Positions 18,665 to 27,307 of a stretch of DNA of 64,000 bases are shown here, piece by piece. Location: assembly GCA_030682835.1 (NCBI GenBank), contig JAUXNG010000075.1, forward strand, positions 86,104 to 150,103. The letters run 5' to 3'. Numbering within the stretch: position 1 is the first letter of the stretch; each line of letters opens with the position of its first letter. Origin of the DNA: Hydrogenophaga sp. GTDB taxonomy: Bacteria; Pseudomonadota; Gammaproteobacteria; Burkholderiales; Burkholderiaceae_C. The notes under the pieces were generated by a model. It saw only the letters and a list, made by a program, of their open reading frames with translations, searched no databases and had not been told where the DNA came from. Position numbers and translations under genes: made by a program.

Positions 18665-19253
18665 ATCGGTGCTCAGATGATTCGATTGACCAAGGCATGC
18701 CACAGGGACGCTGGACCCAGCTTAATCAATACAAGAGTGGATTCGGCTATCAGTCGGTAACAGGGTGCCGAGAACCTGTTGCGCCGGACGTTGGATTGTT
18801 CGGCCGAGGGCGATCATCAGGCAAGGAACCCCCGGGACCGTAACATTCCGTGTCACCCATGATCGAGCCTTCGGCCTGCCAGACGGTGAATGTGAGCAGG
18901 TGTAGCTGGTTACATTCAGCTGCATCGGTGCACACGGAAGTGTTCAACCCGCGTTTTCCCCACATTCCGGCACCGCTGCGCCAGTGGGGGCTAGTGGACA
19001 GGCTTCAACTTGCGACAGGAAGAAACAGAGGCGCCGCAAGTGCTGCCACAGGAATTGACGCGTCTAATACAAAAAATCACTGGAGGTGATAGCGTCCGTT
19101 TGAACCGTTGGGGCAAGGTACCGGATATTTCCACCGTTAATCCGAAGACCACCCCCTTTGGTCGGCCTGACATTTCCGGAGCACCGAAAATCCATAAATT
19201 CAGTTTCGCGTAAGCTAACGTGAATTAGAGCGAGCACCGACCCAGTGCCCGTA
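18665..19253. other. 589-base intergenic region upstream of the LuxI-like gene
   Basis: No gene is supported here. It contains an imperfect inverted repeat (AACAGG/CCTGTT, 18759-18780), CCGTAACATTCC at 18838-18849 followed by TGTCAC, a TTACAT element near 18911, and a weak terminator at 19071-19090. Its length and repeats suggest a regulated promoter for the acyltransferase operon, but I found no convincing -35/-10 or sigma-54 element. Confidence 0.5.
19071..19090 (-). terminator. weak intrinsic terminator downstream of the GNAT gene
   Basis: On the minus strand ATCAC-CTCCA-GTGAT forms a 5-base stem followed by a run of T. It lies 164 bases after the end of the FemAB-like gene. The stem is short, so it is only a candidate. 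Confidence 0.35.
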
Positions 19254-20279
19254 TCAGGATGGACCGTCGCCCGCCTGCCGAGTTTTGCCCGCGGTGCGCA
19301 GGCGCCCCGCTGCATGGCGAGCAGCACCCAGCAGGCCCCGCCAGCGGCGCAGGTCAAACGCCACCAGCCCCACCCGCTCGCGGCGCGCCGCCATCCAGTC
19401 GGCCTTGTAGGCGTCGTCGCCACTGAGGTAGTCGATCTCCTCCACGCCATCCACGTCCAGCGCGTGGCGCATGAGTGCGGTGGTGAGCACCGAGCCCGCC
19501 GACAACTTTTCGTGCCCCCGGGCGTACGCCAGCTTGTAGATGCTGGCCTTGCCCCCGTGCACCAGCCACACCTGCGCGGCCAGTGGCTCGTCCCCCAGCC
19601 AGAGCACCCCCAGGCGCAGCCAACCCTGGCGCGCAGCGGTCCGGATCAGGCCCGGCATGAAGCCCGGGCAGGGCTCGGGCGCCTTCCAGCTCTGCGCGTA
19701 GACGCGCTGGTAGGCATCAAGGACCAGCTCAACCCGCTCGGGATCGTTCGCCACAATCTCTGTGCGCCACGGACCGCACTTGTCGAGCCGTTTGCGCCCC
19801 CGTTCCACGCTGTGGCGCAGCGCAGACGGCCGGGCGGCCCAGTAGGCGTCGAATCCGCCCGCCACCGCGGGCTGGTACCAGTTGCCAAAGCAGAAGTAGC
19901 GATCGGTGAAGTAGCCCGACGCTCGCAGCGCGTGCTCCAGCCGGCTGAGCCAGTCTGCTTGCGCGTCAAGCGGCTGCAGGCGCACGACGGCGCTACCTGG
20001 CAGCCGGCGGATGCTCCGCGCCACTTCGCGCCAGCGCGGCGGGCTTACGGCATCCAGCGTCCCCTGACTGGCCACGGGACCGTAAAGGCAGCTGTAGTAA
20101 TTGCTCAGGGAGCCCAGCACCCCGCCATCGGCCCACGGCATCAGATGCAGCTGGGCAGCCGCTGCACCGTCGGCTCCATCGGCAAGCAACGCGACCGAGT
20201 GCACCTGCGGCGGCGACTCGAAGCCGTGCGCCCGCAGGTTGTCAAACCAGGCTTGCGTCTGGAAGATGTCGGCGGCCAT
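19254..20279 (-). CDS. FemAB/CelD-like GNAT family acyltransferase
   Basis: The 341-residue protein resembles the FemAB/CelD (Acetyltransf_6) group often found in EPS loci. LRHSVERGRKRLDK near residue 150 and the C-terminal half (WLGDEPLAAQVWLVHGGKASIYKLAYA, given here only as positions about 232-258, then SAGSVLTTALMRHAL and EIDYLSGDDAYKADW) are typical. It probably acylates a sugar or lipid-linked intermediate. ATG 20279 replaces a TTG nine bases upstream. It follows ugd by 34 bases and is likely co-transcribed with it. Confidence 0.78.
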   Translation of the reverse strand: MAADIFQTQAWFDNLRAHGFESPPQVHSVALLADGADGAAAAQLHLMPWADGGVLGSLSNYYSCLYGPVASQGTLDAVSPPRWREVARSIRRLPGSAVVRLQPLDAQADWLSRLEHALRASGYFTDRYFCFGNWYQPAVAGGFDAYWAARPSALRHSVERGRKRLDKCGPWRTEIVANDPERVELVLDAYQRVYAQSWKAPEPCPGFMPGLIRTAARQGWLRLGVLWLGDEPLAAQVWLVHGGKASIYKLAYARGHEKLSAGSVLTTALMRHALDVDGVEEIDYLSGDDAYKADWMAARRERVGLVAFDLRRWRGLLGAARHAAGRLRTAGKTRQAGDGPS

Positions 20280-20313
20280 GGGCGACAATGGCGGCGCGGC
20301 GCGGCGCGCTAAC

Positions 20314-21636
20314 TCAGCGGCCGATGGCCAGGTAGTCGATGCCCATGCCGCGCACCAGCTTCGGGTCGTAGAGGTTGCGGCCGTCGATGATCAGCGGCTG
20401 CTTCAGGCTGGACTTGATGAGGTCGAAGTCCGGGCTGCGGAACTCTTTCCACTCGGTCACGATGACGAGCGCATCGGCGCCATCCAGCGCCTCATTGGGC
20501 GACTTGGCGTAGCGGATGCGCGGCTCGTCGCCCAGCACACGCTGCGCCTCGTGCATGGCCACCGGGTCGTAGGCCGTTACCGTGGCGCCCGCGGCCAGCA
20601 GGTCAGCGATGAGCGTCAGGCTGGAGGCTTCACGCATGTCGTCGGTGTTGGGCTTGAAGGCCAGGCCCCAGATGGCGAAATGTCGTCCCGCCAGATCGCT
20701 GCCCAGGCGCTGCTTTACCTTGCGCCCAAGCACATGCTTCTGGGCGTCGTTCGCCGCTTCAACCGCGGTGAGCACCTTGAGCTGCAGGTCGGCCTCGCCG
20801 GCCGCGGTCTTGATCAGCGCTTTCACGTCCTTGGGGAAGCACGAGCCGCCGTAGCCACAGCCGGGGTACAGGAAGTGGTAGCCAATGCGGGGGTCGGCGC
20901 CGATGCCCTGGCGCACCATCTCGATATCGGCCCCCAGTGCTTCGGCCAGGTTGGCGAGCTCATTCATGAAGCTGATGCGCGTGGCCAGCATGGCGTTGGC
21001 CGCGTACTTGGTGAGCTCGGCGCTGCGCACATCGGTGATCACCAGGCGCTCGCGGTTGCGCTGGAACGGGGCATACAGCGCGCGCATGAGCAGGATGGCC
21101 TGCTCGTCGCTGGCGCCCACGATGATGCGGTCGGGGCGCATGAAGTCTTCCACCGCCGCGCCCTCTTTCAGGAACTCGGGGTTGGACACCACGGCGTAGG
21201 GCGTGGACACACCGCGTTTCTGGAGCTCTTCCGCAATGGCGGCGTTCACCCGGTCGGCGGTGCCCACCGGCACCGTGCTCTTGTCCACCACCACCTTGTA
21301 GTCGGTCATGAGGCGGCCAATGTTGCGCGCAGCGGCCAGCACATATTGCATGTCGGCCGAACCGTCTTCGTCGGGCGGCGTGCCCACCGCAATGAACTGG
21401 ATGGTGCCGTGGTGCACCGCGCGCTCCACGTCGGTGGTGAAACGCAGCCGCCCGGCCGCCACGTTGCGTTGCACCATCTCCTGCAGGCCCGGTTCGTAGA
21501 TGGGGATGCCGCCCGCCTCGAGCACGCGAATTTTCTCGATGTCCACGTCCAGACACAGCACATCGTTGCCCACCTCCGCCAGGCAAGCCCCGCTGACCAG
21601 ACCCACGTACCCCGAACCGATGACTGTGACTTTCAT
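20314..21636 (-). CDS. ugd: UDP-glucose 6-dehydrogenase
   Basis: The 440-residue enzyme oxidises UDP-glucose to UDP-glucuronate with NAD+. The N-terminal Rossmann motif is [18 protein letters not shown], and the catalytic cysteine lies in [12 protein letters not shown] near residue 260. Other family signatures are [10 protein letters not shown] and [11 protein letters not shown]. It supplies glucuronic acid for EPS. It is divergent from the beta-helix gene and followed by the GNAT gene. Confidence 0.95.
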   Translation of the reverse strand: MKVTVIGSGYVGLVSGACLAEVGNDVLCLDVDIEKIRVLEAGGIPIYEPGLQEMVQRNVAAGRLRFTTDVERAVHHGTIQFIAVGTPPDEDGSADMQYVLAAARNIGRLMTDYKVVVDKSTVPVGTADRVNAAIAEELQKRGVSTPYAVVSNPEFLKEGAAVEDFMRPDRIIVGASDEQAILLMRALYAPFQRNRERLVITDVRSAELTKYAANAMLATRISFMNELANLAEALGADIEMVRQGIGADPRIGYHFLYPGCGYGGSCFPKDVKALIKTAAGEADLQLKVLTAVEAANDAQKHVLGRKVKQRLGSDLAGRHFAIWGLAFKPNTDDMREASSLTLIADLLAAGATVTAYDPVAMHEAQRVLGDEPRIRYAKSPNEALDGADALVIVTEWKEFRSPDFDLIKSSLKQPLIIDGRNLYDPKLVRGMGIDYLAIGR

Positions 21637-21680
21637 GCTTCCCCTGACGAGTGATTGTTAAGTGAGCCAAGTGGCGGGAC

Positions 21681-21703
21681 TGTGCAGCGGGTAAAGCTGC
21701 ACA
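21681..21703. promoter_or_regulatory. inverted repeat between ugd and the beta-helix gene
   Basis: TGTGCAGC and GCTGCACA form a perfect 8-base inverted repeat with spacer GGGTAAA in the 147-base divergent intergenic region. Its arms share TGTGCAG/CTGCACA with the repeat at 13177-13196. It may be an operator acting on both genes. Confidence 0.4.
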
Positions 21704-21783
21704 GCGCGCGCAAAGCAGCAACGCGACGGCATTTTGTCACGGTCGCTAAGATGAAATGACCACATCGAAGCAGGACGGGCACA

Positions 21784-23196
21784 GTGCAACAGGCGAATCG
21801 TTTCCTTTTTTACGCGGCCGTGACGGTGCTTGCATCTGCGTTCGCCTTTACTGGGCTGGGCGCGGCGTGGCTATACACCAGCGACGCGGGAACCTCGCTG
21901 CGGCGTGAACTTCAACAACGCACCCCCAATGAATGGCTGCGCTATACCCTGCGCCGGCTTGAAGGGCACAACAAGCTGGAATTCGTGGCCCACCCTGTGT
22001 TGCACACCCTGCAACAGCGCCTGGAGCGAGAGCCGCCCTACCCCCTGCCCAGCCTCGGGAAAGGCCAGCAGGCCACCGCATTACACTCACTCGGCAACAC
22101 AGCAGAACGCCTGATCGCCGTAACCGACGCCCAGCAACTGCGCGAGGCCATGCGACAGGCCGACGCTGGCACCCGGATACAGATTGCCCCGGGCGTATAC
22201 CGTCTCGAGCGCAAGCTGCAGACCGGACGCGCGGGTCTGCCCGGGCAAGCCATCGTGTTGAGTGCCGAAGCGCCGGGGACTGTGTGGCTGGAGTTCACAC
22301 AAGCCGAAGGGATCGTGGTCGACAAGCCCCACTGGACCATCGAAAACCTCGGCATGCGTGGCGTGTGCCCACGGCACGACGACTGTGAACATGCCCTCCA
22401 TGTGGTCGGCCCTGCTGCCTTCAGCGTCATTCGCAACAACCGCCTGGAAGATTTCAATGCCCACATCAAGGTGAACGGCCTGCGCGGCCAATGGCCTGAT
22501 CACGGGCTTCTCGCTTTCAACACGCTCACCAACTCCCGGGCGCGTGAAACGGCCAAGCCGGTAGTGCCGTTCGACCTGGTGGGCGCAAACCACTGGCGGG
22601 TCGAAGACAACCACGTCAGCCATTTTGTGAAGCGGCACGGCAACGGTGTGTCTTATGGCATGTACATGAAGGGTGCAAGCGAAGGCGGCCGGTTCGAGCG
22701 CAACCTGGTCGTCTGTTCGCCTCATGGCGTGTCAGCTCCGGGCGTGCGCGTGGGGCTCTCTTTTGGCGGAGGGGGCACTGGCGCCTCTTTCTGCCGTGAC
22801 GGCCGCTGCGCGACCCACGAACATCTGAACGGGCACATGGTGAACAACATCGTTGCGCACTGCAACGACACGGGCATTGACATCAACCAGAGCACAGGCG
22901 TGCAGGTGCTCCACAACACGCTCATCAATACCAGCGGGCTCGCCACGCGCGGCTCCCTCGCACAGGCCGTGGCGGCGTCCAACCTGATCGAGGGTCGCAT
23001 GGTCAGCCGTGATGGAAGCGCGCTGGTGCAAGAGCACAACAAGATGCTGGATGCAGACCTTGTTTTCACCAATGCAGACGCTCTGGAATTCAAATGGAGA
23101 AAAGAGCCCAGCGCCTATTCCATTTCGCCCGTACCTGCCAATGATTTCTATGGCAAAGCACGTAGCGGATCCTCCGTCCCGGGCGCCACGCAATAA
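21784..23196 (+). CDS. exported right-handed beta-helix protein, possible polysaccharide lyase
   Basis: The 470-residue protein starts at GTG 21784 with an N-terminal membrane anchor or signal (about residues 7-30). From about residue 110 it shows parallel beta-helix turns (IQIAPGVYRLERKL, WTIENLGMRGVC, FSVIRNNRLEDF, WRVEDNHVSHFVKRHGNG, NNIVAHCNDTGIDI, VQVLHNTLINTSG). The pattern resembles chondroitinase B/alginate lyase (PL6-like) or C5-epimerase folds, but I cannot assign catalytic residues with certainty. Next to ugd in an EPS locus, it may trim or epimerise a uronic-acid polymer in the periplasm. Confidence 0.7.
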   Translation: MQQANRFLFYAAVTVLASAFAFTGLGAAWLYTSDAGTSLRRELQQRTPNEWLRYTLRRLEGHNKLEFVAHPVLHTLQQRLEREPPYPLPSLGKGQQATALHSLGNTAERLIAVTDAQQLREAMRQADAGTRIQIAPGVYRLERKLQTGRAGLPGQAIVLSAEAPGTVWLEFTQAEGIVVDKPHWTIENLGMRGVCPRHDDCEHALHVVGPAAFSVIRNNRLEDFNAHIKVNGLRGQWPDHGLLAFNTLTNSRARETAKPVVPFDLVGANHWRVEDNHVSHFVKRHGNGVSYGMYMKGASEGGRFERNLVVCSPHGVSAPGVRVGLSFGGGGTGASFCRDGRCATHEHLNGHMVNNIVAHCNDTGIDINQSTGVQVLHNTLINTSGLATRGSLAQAVAASNLIEGRMVSRDGSALVQEHNKMLDADLVFTNADALEFKWRKEPSAYSISPVPANDFYGKARSGSSVPGATQ

Positions 23197-23308
23197 AACC
23201 AGTGGCCAAGCAAAGAAACCCGATTTCGTTTGGTAACAGGGCAGGCACGTAAGGACAACGACATGCAGTTGCCTTTTGGTAGTGCCTGAGCCCTGCCCTC
23301 GCCCCCGG

Positions 23309-23326
23309 CTGCTACCAAGGTAGCAG
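23309..23326. repeat. 8-base inverted repeat with 2-base centre
   Basis: CTGCTACC-AA-GGTAGCAG. The arms are perfect. A 2-base loop is too tight for an RNA hairpin with all pairs formed, so a dimeric protein site is as likely as a terminator for the gene ending at 23196. Confidence 0.4.
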
Positions 23327-23373
23327 GTCGGCTGAGGGGAGTCCTGCCGACGAGCGCCCTCTCAGCGGTCAAG

Positions 23374-23397
23374 CGTTACTGCTTGTAACGATGTTAC
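23374..23397. promoter_or_regulatory. GTTAC/GTAAC repeat cluster
   Basis: CGTTAC-N5-GTAACG is a perfect inverted repeat, and a further GTTAC follows three bases after GTAAC. The cluster sits about 250 bases upstream of ATG 23647. It may be a binding site for an unidentified regulator. Confidence 0.3.
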
Positions 23398-23646
23398 CGC
23401 CGATGCGTTCTTTTGCGCCGTTTATTCCGTTCAATTTCCGCACATCCCTGTTCGAAGGCTGCTCGTCGGACCAACGGCAGCACTAGCCATGGGCGTCCCT
23501 AAAGTTCTCTCCTGTTGAGTCGAGATTGAATGCATTCGATTTCGCGAATACACATTCGACAGAAATCGTAATTGCAGCATTGGACGAGCCGATTTTCTCT
23601 CGTTTCATTGCATTTTCGACACCGCCGAGTTGAAGCACCTCACGCC

Positions 23647-26298
23647 ATGACTGCCCACCCCAAGCATACCGTCTCGCCCCATCCCGCCGTTGCCACAGCA
23701 CTCAGCCTGGCTCTGGCCGCCACGCTCTCTGCTTGCGGGGGCGGCAGCGAAAGCACCGCAACCCTGTCGGAAATGGAATCTGCCACCAAGGCGAGTAGTA
23801 AAACCAACAACGGCAAGTCACCCAAGACCTCCCCATCCGCAGACACGCTACCGCTTGATACAACGAGCCCCGACAGCACGACGGTAGACTCCGGCCAGAC
23901 GTCTGAACCCGTCACCACGAGCCCCGCCACTAACACCACCACTACAACCGAGAGCACAACCACCATGCCCGTGGCGACCGCTCCCTTCGACTGTGCCGTG
24001 GGAGCCATCACCTGCGTCGAAATCGTGTCCACGAGCGCACAGGCCCAGTCCAGCGTCCCGCTCACCTTCGGCCAGCCCTTCCAGGCCGGGCAGTGGCTGC
24101 CGCAGTCAAATACCTTGGTCGCCAAGGTGGGCGACACCAGCGTGCCCCTGCAGGCTGACGAGATTTCCTCCCACCGCGACGGCTCGGCCCGCTTTGCGGT
24201 GCTCAGCGCACAGCTCAGCGGCCTGCAGGCCAACGAGCGGCGCATCGTGAACATCTACAAGGCGACCGGCGCAGCCAGCAGCGCCACCCTGCCCGCCGAT
24301 CCGGCGTGGAACATGGAAGTGACGGCCAAGATCTTCAACACCCAGGTCACCAAGGTGAAGTTCGGCAACCGCAACGGCCAGACCGCCGGCACCCCTTTCC
24401 TGGCGGGCGAGCAGATCACCATCCGGCTGAGCCTAGGTGCCTCCACAGAGTCCTTCAGCCACACGGTCACCAGCGCCCAGGCCGGCGGCGGTCACACCAC
24501 GCTGTCGCTGATTGCCGAAGAATTCAGAAAGCTGGTCAACAGCCAGAGCACCGTCTTCATGGCCGAACGCATCGGCACGGGCAACGGCTATGAAAACGTC
24601 TGGATCAAGACACGCGACCCGGCCGGGGGCGCGTTCCAGGTGAGCTTTGTCTACGCAGGCGCGGCCACCCTCAGCCAGTCCAACACCGCGAACTACGAAG
24701 CGCCCCGCAACTGGGTGTTCAAGGCCCAGGACGCACTCAAGCAGCAGATTGCCGCTAGCAATGGTGGCCAGACTGTGCCCACTCGACGCCTGCACGGCCC
24801 CGTGGCCAGCGAATTCGCCCTGTCGGCCCCGCTGAAAGACGCCGTGACCGGCGCCGAGCACCCCCACCTGACCGCCCGCCTGGACACCAGGCTGTACAAC
24901 GCCGGCCAGCAAATCCGCACCGACGTGGTGATGGAAAACAACTGGACCTTCAAGGCCAACCCCAAGAACATCACCTACGAACTGACGGTGAAACAGGGCG
25001 CCAACACGGTCCACCAACAACCGGTGTTCACCCACTACCACCACGCCCGCTGGCACAAGGCCGTGTGGGCCGGTGCCGAGCCCAAGGTGCAGCTGCGCCA
25101 CCACATGGGCAACTTCATGGCCAGCCGCGCCGTGTGGAACTACGACCGTACCCTGGCTGTAAGCGAAACCACGCTGGCGGCCGAAGCCACCAACCTGGCC
25201 AACCGCCGGGCCGCGCAAGCCCACCTGGGCCCCATGGGCAACGTGTTTCTGCAACCCCTTTTCGGCACCACGGGTGGCCGCCCCGATATTGGCCCCCTGC
25301 CCCGCTGGACCGCGCTCTACCTCGTCACGCAGGACGAGCGCGCCCGGGCCAGCATGATGGCAAACGCGGACGCCGCAGCCGCCGTACCGATTCACTACCG
25401 GGACGAAAACACCGACCAGCCCGTGGACCCGGTGGCACAGCGCACCCTCTCGGTCTACTGGAACGGCTACACGGTTCCCGAAGGCACCGACCCGACCATC
25501 TGGGCGCCCGACACCGCCCACCAGGCCTCATTCACCTACGTGCCCTATCTGCTGACGGGTGACAAGTTCTACCAGGACGAGATGCTTTTCTGGGCCAGCT
25601 GGAACGTCATCAGCATGCCGTCGGGCTATCGCGGCAACGAGAAGGCGCTGGTGAACCGCCATCAGGTGCGCGGCCAGGCCTGGGCACTGCGCTCGCTGTT
25701 TGAAGCGCACGCGGCACTGGCGGACCGGCACCCCATGAAGGCCACCTTCCGCACCATGCTCGACAACAACCTGGCCCACTACCGCCAGACCTATGTCAAC
25801 GGCACGGCGGTGTCGCCACTGGGTGCGATCCAGCACTCCACCACCACCACGCCACCGTGGCAGAACGATTTCGTGGGCACGGTGGTGAGCCTGATGGCCG
25901 AGAACAAGGAGCCGAACGCCCGTGAACTGGTGGACTGGCTCAGCCGGTTCAACGTGGGCCGCTTCCTGAGCGAAGACCAGGGCTTCTGTACCGCCCGGGC
26001 ACCTGGCTACTACTGGAAAAACGTCGATGCCAGCGGCGTGTTCCTGACCACGTGGTCGCAGCTCTTCGCCGAAAACTACGCAGCCGATATGGGCAAAGCC
26101 TGCAGCACGCTCACCGTCACCGAGGGCTATCCGACCAACTCCGCCGGTTATGCCGCTTACGCCAGAGGCATGCTGGCAGCGGCCGCCAATGCGGGTGTGT
26201 CGGGTGGCTCGACGGCCTATGCCCGGTGGAAGGCCATGACCCCGGCCATGGACAAGGCCTTTGCGGCGGACCCTACCTGGGCGCTCGCACCGCGCTGA
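23647..26298 (+). CDS. large lipoprotein with RIFT-barrel/YetA-like polysaccharide-active region
   Basis: The 883-residue protein has a lipoprotein signal with lipobox LSAC (Cys near residue 30), then a Ser/Thr/Pro-rich linker to about residue 110. From about 125 it reads PLTFGQPFQAGQW ... VPLQADEISSHRDGSARFAVLS, which resembles the first domain of PcRGLX/YetA-like RIFT-barrel proteins, related to rhamnogalacturonan lyases. The C-terminal half looks alpha-helical (possible toroid). A surface-anchored polysaccharide-acting enzyme is likely; substrate unknown. ATG 23647 was preferred over an upstream TTG because it begins the signal peptide. It converges with the broken ATP-grasp gene. Confidence 0.68.
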   Translation: MTAHPKHTVSPHPAVATALSLALAATLSACGGGSESTATLSEMESATKASSKTNNGKSPKTSPSADTLPLDTTSPDSTTVDSGQTSEPVTTSPATNTTTTTESTTTMPVATAPFDCAVGAITCVEIVSTSAQAQSSVPLTFGQPFQAGQWLPQSNTLVAKVGDTSVPLQADEISSHRDGSARFAVLSAQLSGLQANERRIVNIYKATGAASSATLPADPAWNMEVTAKIFNTQVTKVKFGNRNGQTAGTPFLAGEQITIRLSLGASTESFSHTVTSAQAGGGHTTLSLIAEEFRKLVNSQSTVFMAERIGTGNGYENVWIKTRDPAGGAFQVSFVYAGAATLSQSNTANYEAPRNWVFKAQDALKQQIAASNGGQTVPTRRLHGPVASEFALSAPLKDAVTGAEHPHLTARLDTRLYNAGQQIRTDVVMENNWTFKANPKNITYELTVKQGANTVHQQPVFTHYHHARWHKAVWAGAEPKVQLRHHMGNFMASRAVWNYDRTLAVSETTLAAEATNLANRRAAQAHLGPMGNVFLQPLFGTTGGRPDIGPLPRWTALYLVTQDERARASMMANADAAAAVPIHYRDENTDQPVDPVAQRTLSVYWNGYTVPEGTDPTIWAPDTAHQASFTYVPYLLTGDKFYQDEMLFWASWNVISMPSGYRGNEKALVNRHQVRGQAWALRSLFEAHAALADRHPMKATFRTMLDNNLAHYRQTYVNGTAVSPLGAIQHSTTTTPPWQNDFVGTVVSLMAENKEPNARELVDWLSRFNVGRFLSEDQGFCTARAPGYYWKNVDASGVFLTTWSQLFAENYAADMGKACSTLTVTEGYPTNSAGYAAYARGMLAAAANAGVSGGSTAYARWKAMTPAMDKAFAADPTWALAPR

Positions 26299-26309
26299 AG
26301 CGCAAGACT

Positions 26310-26335
26310 GGCCACGGCTCCCGAGAGCCGTGGCC
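26310..26335. terminator. bidirectional hairpin between convergent genes
   Basis: GGCCACGGCTC and GAGCCGTGGCC form a perfect 11-base stem with loop CCGA, filling the 42-base gap between the lipoprotein gene and the ATP-grasp pseudogene. No strong T run follows, but stem strength and position support termination on both strands. Confidence 0.65.
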
Positions 26336-26340
26336 CCCTC

Positions 26341-27230
26341 TCAACGCATCGAATCAGACTGGGCACCCACGGGTGCCCATTTTTGTCCCAGCCGCGCATC
26401 CCACTCCGGGGGCGAAAACCGGAACTTCCCCGCCACCGGCGTGAAGGTCATCTCCCCGAAAAAGACCTCGCCACGGATGTTGTACAGGTCCACACGGACA
26501 AAGTCGAACCCCGTGGACAAGCCGGCGGCCACACGCAGCATCTCGTCCAGCTGGGGTGGCCTGGGAATGTCGCAGGCGCGAAAGCGCTGGCGGTAGCTCA
26601 GCGCCAGCGGGTTCCACTGCGTGTCATAGAACGGGTTGATGTCGTGCGCATGGTTGTCCACCTGGATCAGCTCGGGCTGGCCGTGAAAACACCAGAACCG
26701 GTAATCCAGCGGACCGCCCGGGGTGTCGTCATCGAGATAGGCTTCCACCAGCACCTGGCGCTCAATGGCCGCGTAGTGGTACTCGCGCGAGACCCAGTAG
26801 AAGTTCTCGCGCAGCGATTTGCGCATGCGCTGTGTGACCGCCGCCCGATCACCGCCCCGGCGCCACATGATGTTGGCGCCCAATCCATGGTTGGTTTTCA
26901 CCATGCACCGCTCGGGCAGAGCGTCAAAGGGAATGCGCGCCGGATCCCGCCCGCTCCAGAGCAGGGGCACCAGGTAGCGCTCGCCCACTCGCTCGGCCAC
27001 GAAGGAACGCACCGGCAGCTTGACGGACAGCCGGGTCTCCGTGACATCACCGCGCTCGTGACACGGATGAGCCGGGAGAACAGTTTTTCTGAAAAGGTCT
27101 GCGGGTTCGGTTCATCGAGATCGTGGCCAAAGGTGTGGCGAAAGGTCTGGCGCAGAACGGCCTACCCCTGCCGACGTCGAAACAGCAGTCGCAAAGCCAC
27201 GCGCAGGCGGTAAGGCATCGTCAAAGTCAT
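26341..27230 (-). pseudogene. TupA-like ATP-grasp gene, broken by a stop codon and a frameshift
   Basis: The intact part (26341-27012) encodes 223 residues of a TupA-like ATP-grasp protein, with MVKTNHGLGANI, DYRFWCFHGQPE, FDFVRVDLYN and VFFGEMTFTPVAGKF. The expected N-terminus lies upstream but is interrupted. From ATG 27218 (or 27230) the frame reads MPYRLRVALRLLFRRRQG and meets TAG at 27162-27164. The same frame then continues with family-like LRQTFRHTFGHDLDEPNPQ and TFSEKLFSRLIR, and a shift near 27061 moves into HERGDVTETRLSVKLP and the intact part. Two lesions argue for a decayed gene; sequencing error or expression of the 3' part from GTG 27012 remain possible. Confidence 0.75.
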
Positions 27231-27307
27231 CGGAGGTCGTGCAATCGGCAGGTGGAATGGCGGAGCCGGAACGCTCGGCCGGTGCGTTGCGTGTGGGGTA
27301 TCCCCCG

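Larger units (their letters stand above)
23197..23646. other. 450-base intergenic region with several inverted repeats
   Basis: No coding frame is supported. It holds GGTAACAGGG at 23232-23241 (also at 18756-18765), a near-perfect palindrome at 23309-23326, and a cluster of GTTAC/GTAAC repeats at 23374-23397. It must contain the promoter of the downstream lipoprotein gene and the end of the beta-helix transcript, but no clear promoter box was found. Confidence 0.5.

Noticed and set aside
18672..18705. TGGCATG-like -24 element upstream of the LuxI-like gene
   Set aside because: The GG is present but the base pair 10 positions on is TC instead of GC, so the essential -12 element of a sigma-54 promoter is missing.
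21671..21688. TGGCGGG...TGC as a sigma-54 promoter for the beta-helix gene
   Set aside because: GG and GC are 9 bases apart, not 10.
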